Below, one piece after another: positions 24,143 to 35,900 of a DNA stretch of 64,000 bases. The notes below the pieces were generated by a model. It was given only the letters and a program-made list of their open reading frames with translations, made no database searches and was not told the origin of the DNA. A program made the position numbers and the translations under genes. Positions within the stretch are counted from its first letter, which is position 1. Each line of letters begins with the position of its first letter. Source of the stretch: Cytospora piceicola (lineage: Eukaryota > Ascomycota > Sordariomycetes > Diaporthales > Cytosporaceae); contig JALQBC010000065.1 in assembly GCA_023375675.1 (NCBI GenBank), positions 80,758 to 144,757 on the forward strand, read 5' to 3'.

Positions 24143-25891
24143 TTAAATCTCGATCTCCTTCATGGCCTCATCCATCACCATCGGCTTCTTGCCGCTGGCC
24201 TTGGCAGACGGCGACTCGGAATCTGTGCTGTCTGACGTCTCCCCCTTGGTCAAGGCCGCGAGCCTCGGGGCAGTGTTCTCCTCCCCGCTGACCCTCGGTG
24301 TCTCAACTTCCACGAGCTTCTCGGGTTTGGCCGTGCCGTTTGGGACCGTGAGCTCTTGAAGCGAGGCTTCCTCCGTGACGCGAGCCAGGGGACTCGCCTT
24401 GCCGTATCCAGCACGCATCGGGCTCGCCAGAGGAGAGCTGCCGCTGAGGCGGTTGAGCGAGCGACCGCGGACCTCACCGTTAGGCTCGGCGGGAGGGCTA
24501 TAAGGCGAGCTTGGAGCTGATGCCGTGCTGTTCGGTCTCGGGGTTGCAGACTTCCGCTTGGCAGCCTGTGCGGCAGCCTGTGCACCACGGCCGTGCTTCT
24601 GGTCCATTCTCCATCTCAAGATGTCGAAATAGCTTGGCTCCACGCGAGTCGACTTAAACTCACGCAGCTTCAGCTCATGGGAGTCCTCATCAATGAACCA
24701 CTTGCCGCTGTTCAGGTCGTCCGCGAGGGTGGCCAAGAAATGACCCCATGAGCGGGCCACGACGTATTTCGTGTCGTAGTCTCGACCAAACAGTATGATC
24801 TGACCCCAGTATCCCTTGGGACCAGGCGCCAGGTCCACAGCCAGGTTGTTTCCGCCCCAGTCTCTGACCAAGGGGATCCATGCGGGGTGCGCGTAGGCCT
24901 TGGCAATAGATTCTGCGGGAACGGACTCTTGACGGGCAACAAGCGTCTCTCTCCAGGCCGCATTGTTGGGTGTGTTCGGGGCTGGGGCGGACTTCGAAGA
25001 TGAAGCTTCACTGCTTCCGCCAAGGGCTTTCGAGGGAGCCGCTGGCTTCACAACAGCGGTATCCAGAAGGAAGTGTTGATTCACCTTGCGCCACTGGTCC
25101 CAATCCTGTACCATTTCCTCGCAATCGAGAAGCATGGCTGTGAAAACGATACCGGTGGGCATGCCACCTCTCTCCTGGCCGTCGTGTACCTGGAGAGAAT
25201 CACGAACATCGGGAGGCAGTGTGCAGTCCAGCATGTGTTCCAGCTCATTCAGATCGTTGACAGTACATCCCTCGCAAAGCTGGTCGAAGAGCTCAGGGTA
25301 GTTTTCCTCCGCCCACGTGTCGATGCGGTTCCAAGAGTGAGTGACAGGTGGGGGCGGGGGCATGCCGTCTTGGAATGACTGCATGGGTATCTCGCCACCA
25401 GAGCTCTGCGTTTCGAACCCATCGCCCGTGTTGGACCGGGCGAGTTGCCCTCGTAATCCCGGAGAGTAAGGCCTACCTCCGCCTGGGCTTGGAGGGAAAG
25501 CGGGCGAAATTGGCGCACCATTGTATGCGTTCGCATCGACGTTCATCAGAGAGCTTCGGTTGTTGTAATCAGCGTACGGAGATGTTATATCTGCTCGAGA
25601 TTCGGAGGCCGTCGCGACTGATGTGAGGCCACCTTGGCCCAGAGGCACATGGCGACCAGTCCGATAGGGAGAATCGAAATTGGAATCTGCGATGGAATTC
25701 AGCCTTATTGTTCGCTCGTGGGCAGCATCGAAAAGGTTACGCACGTCGGTCATAACTGGTCATGGTATGCCAGATATTCTTGAAATACCCGCCTACATCC
25801 AGTCTGTTATCTCAGAAGACACCAGTATCAGTCTTTGTCCACAAGGAGCCATCTCCTGCCAGTTCGCGGGTATAACTTACGGATTCGCCAT
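24143..25891 (-). CDS. KNR4: Knr4/Smi1-type cell-wall synthesis regulator (GS-1)
   Basis: My model has exons 25891..25881, 25803..25745 and 25686..24143, giving about 537 aa. The last exon alone is open from 25753, but its first 22 codons look like intron. Joining the small upstream exons yields an N-terminus containing IWHTMTSYDRH followed by SNFDSPYRTG, which fits the conserved start of fungal GS-1/Knr4. Donors are GTAAGT and GTGCGT; acceptors are AACAG and CGCAG. The first exon codes for only 11 nt. The SMI1/KNR4 domain covers about residues 140-370 (WAEENYPELFDQLCEG, GPKGYWGQIILFGRDYDTKY). The tail is Ser/Pro/Ala-rich. The family regulates glucan and chitin synthesis and interacts with the cell-integrity MAP kinase pathway. 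Confidence 0.88.
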
Positions 25892-28750
25892 CCTGGGCAA
25901 CTGTTCAGTGTTTTTGCAAGTCAAACTCGTTGCTGTGGACAGGAAGACGCGGTCGGATAGTTATCGACGGCGGGAAAAAAGGGGACGGTGGTGGTGGCCC
26001 AGGCCCTGGAGGAGAAAGGAGAAAGGGCCGAAGGACGTGCGTGGGTCTTAGTCGTCACTGTTGCCCGGTGAATTTTGCCCGCCAGATCTCGTAGCGACCG
26101 AATACGTCAGCGAGGGAAAAAACAACTAATGATTCAAAAGATAAAACCACAAATGTGATTGTTGTCGAGTCTCGCGTGGCAGAGGTGCAAGATCGATTTT
26201 CGTCGTTGGATCTTGCTCCTTTCTAAAGTTGAGAGCTGACGCCTTGTTGTCTAGTGTTTACCGACTGTTGGTTTTCGCAGGGCGTTTTAAGCGGAGGCGG
26301 TGGCGGCAACAGCGTCGCTTAATGGGACGACCTTTGTCCAACAGGATGGTCGCAACGCTCAGCGCGTCGGATTGGCTTGTTCTGTATGTCTAGAAAAAGA
26401 AAACCAAATGAGGGTTGGATTGACACGAGCGATGGTGGTGATGATGGAGGAAAGACGAGGTGAGAGTGATGTTATGGAACTGGCGGGGACTAGAGTTCAA
26501 TTTCATGGAAAACCTTCTGACAAGTTCCAGCGTCCGGAGAGCACACAAAATCACCAGCGAGCCAACAAACCTGGGAGCTTGGGCTCTCCGAGTCTCCTTT
26601 CTTGTATGGGTCAGGTAACCCAGCACAATAATATCTGGTGTAGCAGGTACCTCCACTGGTCCACGGGTTCTTTTAATCCCATCCCTTAAATGGAACTTGA
26701 TTTACCCCTGTAATGCTGCCACTAAAAGGAAGGGGCAACTGTGGGTGGTACTATGTACCGTGTACGGAGTACAGATCCGTCGCCCATGCTCATATGCAGG
26801 TGCTCCAGGTACTACTGTAAGTCTGCATATGTTTGCTTCCAAGGGCTCTAAGTTTATCTTCATCACCTACAGTAGGTACCTAGGCAAGCTTGTTGTTGAA
26901 ACACACAATCAAGCTTCGTCCTATCCTTCTTCGCTCACCTGCTTGGAAACAGAGTAGTACATCTAGTTTCTCACGTTGGTCTGAACAAGTGCACGGAAAC
27001 GACCTGGCGTTGTCTCGCTCCCTTCTGGGCTGGCTTTCGCAGGCCTCACGATTTAGGCCTCCAGCTGTTAGGCAGGTTCAGGGTACCTACACAGTAGACA
27101 AGTCTAGAACCTTGGAAAACCCCCCCCTCTCCAAACTTACCTAGGTTTGCGGTGTGGCCCGCCCAGATACATGCCCGCTCCTTGGTAATCACAGCATCTA
27201 TGACATGCGGCATACTCCGTTCAAGTACTTGTTACAAAGGGAAACAAATGTTACCTTTCCTGTTCGGGAATTGCACTTGTTGTTTTGCAGGAACGAGAAA
27301 CGCCTCAACCCTCTGGCCCGTACAAGCACACATGGTCAACCCGAACTAGGTTTGCCAAGGGTATCTTTTTTTTTGCACTTGTTCGACTATTTTAACTTCC
27401 AAGCTATTGGTTATCGTTGTTTTGTGTAGTCCCTCTTCGGGTACCGGATTCAGAGATAGGAGAAGGTGCGTCTTCACCGCGCCAGGGCGCGCTAGCCCCT
27501 GTCTCGATCCGGTTTCCGGTCTTCCTTCTTTGAAGATGGAGCATTAGCAAAGGAAAGTGGAACACAAGATTTATTGGTGTCTGGAGAAGGACGATCCGGC
27601 CAATCACGGCCCCGTTTCGACGCAAATGCCGTCAGGGGCGCCAGGGGGGAGCACAGGGCAGACAGGGCAATCCACCCCATGCCGCTTCGGCGATGCCACA
27701 CTGCATTCGAGCACGCATTCCACCAAGATCATCGTCGACCGAACTGCATGTCTGATTCCATTTGCAACAAGCGAACAGGCGAATCAGTCTGCGCGGGAAT
27801 TCGGGCGGGCTTCTGCTGATCGCCTGTCTCTCTTATCGATTGACGACCTCCAAACCTCCTGCGCAGCCAGCTGCCAGCTGCCGTCTTGGCTTGCCTAGTG
27901 GCTTGTGTCCGAGGTTTTACAATATGCAGATATGATGCACTCTGCCACACTTGCACACCTGAGCCGCCTGAGCAAACCTTTTACCCCCCGCGTCATGCTG
28001 ACCGGCATGTCAGTGATAGATTGTCCATCGCCACCTGACTGAGCCCGTTTGGTCCCATCGCAACGGGAACTCGCCTTTTGTACGTGGTATCAATATGTCT
28101 TGTGTTACCGAAGGTCGTTCCCGTCTTCAGAAGATAAAAAAAAACCTCTCGCGCAGAATCGCCACAAGATATGCAGACAATAAACCAGACTTAAAGTATA
28201 CATACGACAGTGCCGTTTTTGCGAGAGCGGAGGAGTGCTGCATCATTTGATCCTCCTGACGGGTTTCAATACCCCGCACTCCATTAGCCACAGGCTTTAG
28301 GAGCTTGAATCAGCCACTTAGTGATTCCGGGATATTCAACGTTGAAGAGACTGTTTCCAGCGACGGGAAATGTGAGCTAGCGACCGTTGCGAACGTGGTT
28401 GCAGCTTATTGTCAGATTGTGCCCCTGAGTTTAGGCTGGCAGTAGCCATTCCTGGATCATAAGCTTCATGCCAACCACGTTTCAGCACATCTTCGGCTGA
28501 GCCCACCAGGCTTACCTCCGTATGTAACTAGGTAGGTATTTGGACCACTACGTTGGTACCCTGATTTTTTTTTTCCTTGGTTGTAACTGCGGGAGAGCGA
28601 TTACTATGGCGCTATCACTTCGGCAAGCAGACATGCGCTCGTGCTAATGGTCCTGAATCAACATTGAGCGGTATCTATAAACCGAAAATACTGCAAGAAC
28701 AGCGTGCATAGTCGGGAGAGCGACAGTTTACGTCTGAGCTGGCCTCCGGC
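25892..28750. other. gene-free interval upstream of KNR4
   Basis: This is about 2.9 kb holding the KNR4 promoter at its left and the LSG1 3' UTR at its right. TACCTAGG-type motifs lie near 26876, 27137 and 28524. Short A runs and poly-T tracts are present (27367, 28565). I find no gene or RNA that can be supported. Confidence 0.5.
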
Positions 28751-30736
28751 CTAGTCGACGTCAACCATGAACGTGTTCACCTTCTTCTTTCCCTTGGCCT
28801 TTTGTCCACCCTTGAAATGCTTCTTTCCTGACAGGCTCATCTGAGCATCCTTCGGGTCCAGGTCGTTCTCCAGCGCAGTCATAGCCTTTGCTTTCCTTCC
28901 GGTCAACTGCTTGGTGCTCGCCACCTTGCCCTGCTCAGAGTATTTGTAGCTGAACGGCCTATCAACGTGGCCAGCGCTACCACTACCCGGTCCGAAGAAC
29001 GTCTTGTCCAAGTCTTTGGTTTTGGGTCCTGCCGGCATGAAAGAAGCCAGATCAGGGTCCACCGCCTGCTCATCTTCTTCAGCGAGAGACGTGGCTTCCA
29101 TGGCTGTAGAGAGCGCGAGCCTTCTCTTGCCGGTAAGGTGGGACGGGTCGTAAAGCTCTTCGTTAAACTCCTTTGCGTCAATGTCTCCTGGTGGTGGCTC
29201 GACCCAGAGGAGCTTTCCATTGACGTAGTCTTTGAGGATATGTCTGGCTGCTCGGGACTCGTCCGGGTTGCCTTGGCCTGTCGTCGCGAAGCCTCTGGCA
29301 CGAGCGTAAGCCCTCAACATCTCCTGTGCCGTGGGCATACCGGTTCCGCCCTCTTCCAGAGCCCTCATACGGATCTTGATACCATACAAGGCCTCCAGGA
29401 AGTCCTTGGGTATCCTCCGAGCCACTGTTGCAGCAGGGCCAGTGAATTCTCGCAGCTGGTCAATCGGCAGCACACCGTTACACACCAGCTCCGCCTTCGT
29501 GGTTGCGAAGTTGGGGAACACAAGACCGGGACAATCGCAGAGGATGACCTTGTCGCTGAGATGGATTGTTTGAAAATGCTTGGTCTTTCCAGGTGTGGAA
29601 GACACAGAAACCTTCTTTGCTCCAATGAGGGCGTTGATCGTGGACGATTTTCCGACGTTAGGATAACCGACCAAGCCAATCGTCCATTTGCGGTCTCCCT
29701 CGGGGTTTTCAGGGGCGTGTTCGAGGAAGATTTCTTCCAGCTCTTCCACCGTCAATATCCGGGTCTCCTCGTCATCTTCCTCTGGGGCTATAGCCTCCAC
29801 GGTCAAGGGAAGTTGGGGCTTCTTTCCTGACTCTTTTGTCTCCTCTTCTTCCTCCGTATCATCTTCTGAAAGCTCCTCCTCCTGGCCTTCTGTATCCTTC
29901 GCAGCCCGAGAACTGCTCGGTTGATATTCTTCATCGGAGTCAGCTTCTTCCTCTTCCTGAGACTCCTTTGCAAGCTGCGCCGAGAAGAACCTGTAGGCGA
30001 TCTTTGCGCCCTTCAGATAGTTTGCCCATGCTTTCCGTTGCTTGTAGGTCATCATGTCGGCCTTGTTGATCAGAAGCAGGTTTTCCTTCTTCGGGTCGAC
30101 GGCCTTAACGTAGTGCTCCAAGTCATCAGATCGGAACATCATGGGGTTCCGTGCATCAACAATCTGCACGATCAGGTCCGACCTCTCAATGACACGCCAG
30201 AGCTGGCGCCACACCTCCAGATTTCGCTCGAAAGGGGTCATGAGCAGGTCGTTGTTCTCCTGCAGTTCCGCCAGGCCTCTGCGCCAGTTGAGAAAGCTCT
30301 CACGTTCCAACGCCTCCAACTCTTGCGGCGTTGTCGAAGCATCCCACTTGGGTCGCTTTGGCACCGTCAACTTGAATCTGTTCTCCTTGTGCTTCTTCAA
30401 TGTGTTGCGCTCCTCCGTCGCTGATAGCAAGTACGGGTTCTTCTGGTCCGTGTGAATGATCTTCACGTTGTTCATCTTCTCGGCCGTGAAGTCTGTGCCC
30501 GCCAGCTCCGCCGTGGCCAAGAACTCATCCAGTGCACCCTGTTCAGTGATGGATCTCATCTTGACCCAGCTCGCCTCCTCGCGGTCGTTCGTGATGTATT
30601 GCTCGCCCGTCGCATGATTCGTACGGGTGACGCCCTGACCTGCTTTCTTCCGGTCGGAGCCCTTGCCTTTGCCGAAGCGATCGTGCATAAGGGCGTTGCC
30701 CAAGCCAACATTCTTCTGGCTCTTTGGTTGCGGCAT
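28751..30736 (-). CDS. LSG1: Lsg1, 60S export/maturation GTPase
   Basis: Intronless, 661 aa. It is a circularly permuted GTPase: the G4 motif NKAD (224-227) and an FSA-type G5 (251-253) come before G1 GYPNVGKSS (357-365) and G3 DCPG (401-404). The N-terminus (KSQKNVGLGNALMHDRFGKG) is the conserved basic Lsg1 leader. A long acidic insert (about 257-305) separates G5 from G1, as in other Lsg1 proteins. The C-terminus is Lys/Gly-rich. Lsg1 is cytoplasmic and drives release of the export adaptor Nmd3 from pre-60S subunits. It is divergent from LTV1, the corresponding 40S factor, with 390 bp between start codons. Confidence 0.95.
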   Translation of the reverse strand: MPQPKSQKNVGLGNALMHDRFGKGKGSDRKKAGQGVTRTNHATGEQYITNDREEASWVKMRSITEQGALDEFLATAELAGTDFTAEKMNNVKIIHTDQKNPYLLSATEERNTLKKHKENRFKLTVPKRPKWDASTTPQELEALERESFLNWRRGLAELQENNDLLMTPFERNLEVWRQLWRVIERSDLIVQIVDARNPMMFRSDDLEHYVKAVDPKKENLLLINKADMMTYKQRKAWANYLKGAKIAYRFFSAQLAKESQEEEEADSDEEYQPSSSRAAKDTEGQEEELSEDDTEEEEETKESGKKPQLPLTVEAIAPEEDDEETRILTVEELEEIFLEHAPENPEGDRKWTIGLVGYPNVGKSSTINALIGAKKVSVSSTPGKTKHFQTIHLSDKVILCDCPGLVFPNFATTKAELVCNGVLPIDQLREFTGPAATVARRIPKDFLEALYGIKIRMRALEEGGTGMPTAQEMLRAYARARGFATTGQGNPDESRAARHILKDYVNGKLLWVEPPPGDIDAKEFNEELYDPSHLTGKRRLALSTAMEATSLAEEDEQAVDPDLASFMPAGPKTKDLDKTFFGPGSGSAGHVDRPFSYKYSEQGKVASTKQLTGRKAKAMTALENDLDPKDAQMSLSGKKHFKGGQKAKGKKKVNTFMVDVD

Positions 30737-31126
30737 GATAGTTGTCGCTGGTCGTGATTTCTCGAGGTTGTTGGGGATAGAACAATTGACAGGAGTTAGT
30801 TCAATCTAAAAATTCGGTGATGACTTTCGGTGTGAACTTGTCCACCACTTTGCCGAATAGAAGCTGAAATGGTCCCGTATTAAAATTGACTGGTGACGGA
30901 ATCAGGGCGCATACATGGCTTAGAAATTGGAGTCGCGGGGCAAAGATTCTTTTCTAAGCAAGGCCGGGCAGCCCCGCGCCGATAAGATAAGGAAATTTTT
31001 AGGTTTGCACCAGGCTCGCCTCCATCTTTTGTATACCCCGACATTCGAGACAGCGGACTCTTCAAGATTTGTGAAGGCCACTCTGATTCTTTCCTATCAT
31101 ATCGACAACCCCGGCCCAAAATCAAG
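30737..31126. promoter_or_regulatory. bidirectional promoter LSG1 / LTV1
   Basis: The 390 bp between two divergent ribosome-biogenesis genes contain CTAAAAATTC at 30806-30815 and GAAATTTTTAG at 30991-31001. These are the same A/T element in opposite orientation, each reading GAA(A)TTTTTAG towards its own gene, 70 and 126 bp from the ATGs. They resemble the RRPE element known from yeast ribosome-biogenesis promoters. A double GATA motif, CGATAAGATAAG, lies at 30980-30991. Regulatory function is inferred. Confidence 0.55.
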
Positions 31127-32374
31127 ATGCCCCCATCAAACTGGCAGAAAGCCAAGAAGTCGGGCACTGCCCAGCATTTCACGCTGGTGCATCGGCCACA
31201 AAACGACCCTCGAATCAACGATGATTCAGCACCATCTATGGTTCTGAACCCGACACAGCAAGGCAGCGGCAAAGTGAAGAAGCTGGACGAACTCGAATCG
31301 GAGCTGGGGTCGGACGCTCAGAGCATACGAGACAATGAGGGAGAGGCCGCAAACCACGGTGTCTACTTCGACGATACTGAATATGACTATATGCAACATA
31401 TGCGCGAGATTGGCAAGGGCGGCGGCGACGCTGTGTTCGTAGAATCGCAGGGGTCACTGAACAAGGACAAGGGCAAACAAAAGCAATCTTTGGAAGAGGC
31501 CCTACAGCAGATGGAGTTGGAGCAAAAGTCCGGTGATCTCTTCGACGAGGATATTCTACCGTCCAAGGACCTGCAGAGGTTGAACTACCAGGCGCAACAG
31601 AATGTGCCTGATGCGCTCGCAGGGTTCCAACCAGACATGGATCCTCGTCTGCGTGAGGTGCTCGAGGCCTTGGAGGACGAAGAGTATGTGGATGATGATG
31701 AGGACATCTTCCAGCAGTTGTCCAAGGATGCGAAAGAGCTGAACGACCACGAATTCGATGAGACTTACGACGACTACGATGGCGATGATGGCTGGGAATC
31801 AGATGGTACCGCGAAGCCCAACAAAGAGTACAAAGATGACGAAGTGCCAAGCCTCGTCAGTACGGCTGAGACACCAGAGGAAGGGCCCTCTCAAGACTGG
31901 CTCGAGGACTTCAAGCAATTCAAGAAGGACCAGAAGACCGAGAAGAAGCCAACACCGCCTTCGCAGGTGGATGGCTTGTCATCGATATGGACGACAACGA
32001 CCATGGGTGGCCGCAAGAAGAAGAGGAAGGGTGCTCTCACAAACCCATCAACCTACTCGATGACGTCTTCTGCGCTGGTGCGCAATGAGCAGCTGACAAT
32101 CCTGGACGCGCGCTTCGACAAGATGGAAGAGCGCTATAACGAGGTGGAGGATGAGGGATCGATTATCTCAGGCATGTCGGGCATGTCGGGCATGTCGAGC
32201 ATACAGGGGCCGATGAGACAAGACTTCGACGGTATCCTTGATGAATTCTTGGGCAACCACGTCGTGAAGGGAAAGAGGCGCGTCAAGAGGGGCAAGGACA
32301 TGAGTGGAGTTCAGGAACTGGACGAGATCAGAAGACAATTAGGACCGGCACGGCTTCCGGGTCGAAAAGCGTAA
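31127..32374 (+). CDS. LTV1: Ltv1, 40S subunit biogenesis/export factor
   Basis: Intronless, 415 aa. It begins [20 protein letters not shown] and carries the hallmark [14 protein letters not shown] segment near residue 83. Long acidic stretches follow (about 180-230), then a Lys/Arg block (GGRKKKRKG, about 290) and a C-terminal basic region with [15 protein letters not shown] tripeptide repeats three times near residue 348. Ltv1 is known to bind uS3 on pre-40S particles; its phosphorylation and release allow the 40S beak to mature. Divergent partner of LSG1. Confidence 0.93.
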   Translation: MPPSNWQKAKKSGTAQHFTLVHRPQNDPRINDDSAPSMVLNPTQQGSGKVKKLDELESELGSDAQSIRDNEGEAANHGVYFDDTEYDYMQHMREIGKGGGDAVFVESQGSLNKDKGKQKQSLEEALQQMELEQKSGDLFDEDILPSKDLQRLNYQAQQNVPDALAGFQPDMDPRLREVLEALEDEEYVDDDEDIFQQLSKDAKELNDHEFDETYDDYDGDDGWESDGTAKPNKEYKDDEVPSLVSTAETPEEGPSQDWLEDFKQFKKDQKTEKKPTPPSQVDGLSSIWTTTTMGGRKKKRKGALTNPSTYSMTSSALVRNEQLTILDARFDKMEERYNEVEDEGSIISGMSGMSGMSSIQGPMRQDFDGILDEFLGNHVVKGKRRVKRGKDMSGVQELDEIRRQLGPARLPGRKA

Positions 32375-32986
32375 CCGCGTCAAATTATCCGGCATCCACC
32401 TCATGACTGAACGATCCATAGCTTCACAACCTCTCAGGAGCCAAACTCAATTCTCAAGATACCCTTTTCATCGCAATTGCAACTCGATTGTCAAGCTGCT
32501 CGTGACATGCCGTGCAGCCTGTTTTCGGTATTGCAATTATCACTCCGGAGGTTCCATTGTGAGCCGCACTGCATAGAGACCTCGTAGCCCGGCCTTAAAA
32601 GACAGTCAACCATAAGCCATACTCGAAATCCCGTCCCGGGTGACACATGGCACAGCGTGAACAAAATCATTTTCAGTATGAGACGTAGAGTAGGAGGATG
32701 ACGACAACTTGCCCAAAACGTTCAAATGTTAAGGGTTCACTGGACGAGATCTTTGTTCAAGGGGTATGCAGCTTGAAAGGCCCGGGCTCAGAGCGCTATA
32801 CCCAAAATGGAATGGCGCACTAGCGAGCTCCCGCAGCGCAATAGCAAGCATGGACGTCAACTCCAGCAATCTACTGTCTTGGATTCTGACCCCGACCGCG
32901 ACCCTGACCAAGGTCCAAATCACCAACTACCCCAACCATCCGAAGATCGACCACAAACTGAAGCTGGCGGTCGGACTCCAGAAGAA
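32375..32986. other. LTV1 3' region and SAC3 promoter/leader
   Basis: These 612 bp lie between two plus-strand genes. An ATG at 32766 opens a different frame overlapping SAC3 (a possible upstream ORF), and an ATG at 32807 is in frame with SAC3 and would add 60 residues. No separate gene is supported. Confidence 0.5.
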
Positions 32987-35900
32987 ATGGCAGGCTTCGG
33001 TCAAGCGCCTGTATTCGGAGCGCAGGCGCTTTCGACCGACGCGACCAATCGATCACTTTCGCCATTTGGAGCTCCATCAAACTCATCTGCACCTTTTGGT
33101 CAGCCACAGCACCAAACACCTGTCTTTGGGGCGCCCATGGGAATGACGAATAGTTCTTTCCAACAAGCTCAGACCTCGTCGCCGTTTGCTTCTCTGAACA
33201 ACACGACCAACGTCCCCAGCGGCGACTCATCCAGCGGTCCAGTCTTTGGCAGTTCTGACCTGACGAACGGCAGCGCGATGAGTGGCAACCCCTTTGCGGC
33301 AGCCACCGCTGCTCCAGCAGGAATGACAGCGAACCCTTTTGCGACACCAGTGACGAATGCTTCGTTGAACCCTTTCGGAAATGCGACTCCTGCGACAAAT
33401 CAAAATGGTGTGACGGCGGCCAACCCGTTCGCATCAGGCGCCTCATCTAATCCATTTGGAACTTCCACCAGCCCTGCGAACGGCGTATCAAGCGTCTTCG
33501 CGAAACCGGCCGAAGCTCCGAGCCACGCCACAGGTACATTCGCCGGCGCTGCAGCAAACAACCAGAAGAGGAAGAATGGATTCGAGGGCACGGGGAATTT
33601 CAAGCGATTGGCATTCGACTCCACGCCAAATACTTTTCAGACACAAAGGGCTGCTTTCCCAAATACGACAACAAGCAATGGGTCCAGCGGCTTCGGTGTC
33701 AAGGATACGCGGAAGAACCGCAACGGCTTTGCAGACTATCTGCAAGAGAGGGAAGTCAATGGTCTTGCTCCGGTAACAGCACCTACACAAAACATGACCG
33801 TCAATGGAGGAAAGAAGAAGTCACCCTCGGTATATGCGAAGGAAATACTGGATCAGTTGCGAAAGGGCAGCGTCAAGCCTCCGGGATGGCCCAAACAGCC
33901 AGGCAACCCAGCCAGTAGGAAACCGATGGAAGACCATCGTGAGAAGTACAAAAAGTACGAGGGACAAGTTCGCGCAACTTTGGTCAAAGCAGGGCTCATC
34001 GATGATCCGGATGTACGGAAGAAATTGAGTGATGCTATCGATTTCAGGGGCATCTGCGAGGATATGTGCCCGGAGGGTGAGAAGGTGTCAAGAATTGTCG
34101 AATACGACGTCAAGGCGGCAGAGAAGACAGCGAGCCCAGACGGCTTAGAAATGTGGCCCGACCCTGCTCGAATGGTCAAGACTTTCAAGCGCTCAGCCGC
34201 TGGAAGCGACTCCCCTCTGCCAACGGAGGTTCGGTCGCCGGCTGCCTTGAGACGGACAGTCGACTACCTTGTTGACGATCTACTCAAGAGCGATGAGAAC
34301 CTGCCGTCGCTTCACAACTTTCTCTGGGACCGGACGAGGGCGATTCGGAAGGACTTTATTTTTCAGAATGCCATGTCGGCAGAGGAACGGACCGACCAGA
34401 TCTACTGCTTGGAAAATGTCGCCAGATTCCATGCTGTTGCGCTCCATCTCCTGTCACAAGAAGGCTTTGCAGCCGAAGATTTCTCCGAGCAGCAAGAGCG
34501 CGAACAACTTGGTAAGACATTGCTTTCTCTGATGCAGGTCTACGACGAGTGCAAAGACATGCAGGGTGTCAAGATGCAAAATGAGGCCGAATTTCGAGCT
34601 TATTATCTACTCTTCAACGCTCACGACCCGTTTGTCATGCAACAGATGCAGGATTGGAACGACAAGTTCTGGTTCCAGTCAACGGAAATCCAGACGGTCG
34701 TCGCACTGATCGAGGCGATGCAAAATGTATGGAACGGTCGTGGACCACTTAGGCCCCAGATTCCTCTGACCACGGGCTCTCCATCTTTCACCACATATTT
34801 CTCCATTGTCGAGAATCCTCGAGTGTCCTATACCATGGGCTGTTTCGCCGAGATCCACTTCACCGAAATTCGGCGGCATTTGTTGAAGAGCATTCATAAG
34901 GCATATGGAAGGGTCAGAGACGGCCCAAAGGACCTGACGGCGAAGGTCCTCAACACCATGTTTCGCTTTGACACGGAGGACCAGTGTATGGCGTTTCTGG
35001 AAGAGCTTGGCATGGAGTTTTCGTCACAAGGGGCAGACGAGCCCTACCTTGTTGTCGAGCGGAGGAGGAGCATCCCGGGGAAGACTGTTCGACAATCGTT
35101 CTCAGGGGTGATAGTCGAACCAAAACGTGGCAACCGCCCTCTGCCTGAAGTTATCCATACTACTGTCTTTGAGGACGGCTCATATTCTATTGGACAACCG
35201 GTAAGTCCTGACAGCATGTTCGTCACGCAGCCCTCTGGGATGTCCGTCAACGGCCATCAACGGCAAAGCCAGGTTGAAGTCAATTTCTCCGATGAAGATT
35301 CACCATCATCGTCTCCGGCGCCACCTAAAAATACATTCTCGCCGTTTCAAAAGCCACCAGCGACCAACGGATTCGGTTTGCCGCAGACAAACAAGTCTTT
35401 GTTTGGCTCGGCTCCCGCGAATCCATTTTCTTCCGCGCCATCCATTTTCAGTGCTCCAGCCGCGGACAAGTCTACCCCGAACACAAAGGCTCCCACCTTC
35501 TCTTGGGCATCTCATCCATCTCCAAACATCTTTGCCAAACCGGCCTCATCCGAGCCTGGAGCGCAGGCACCGACACAAAAGCCTGGATTCGCTTGGCCGA
35601 CTACGCCGTCAGACGCTGCAGCAACCACAGCACCTTCTAGCAGTAGTTCTGGTGGCGTTTTCGACGCCTGGAACAATCCAGCAAATAAAGCTAATGCGCC
35701 TTTCTTCCCTCCCACCGCTTCTTTGACGGGTCCCACTAGCATCTACTCGCCGGTGACCTCGATCAATGATCAGGGCAATGCCTCAAAAGATATAGGCCAG
35801 AAACCAAGTTCTCAATCAGCTATCACATCCACGGCTGTGCCACCCGTCTCGCAAGATGAACCAAGCTCTGGAACTTCTATTTTCTCAAAGTCTCCCGGTG

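Noticed and set aside
32766..33146. 126-codon frame overlapping the SAC3 start
   Set aside because: It overlaps the confidently coding SAC3 frame and resembles nothing. At most an upstream ORF.
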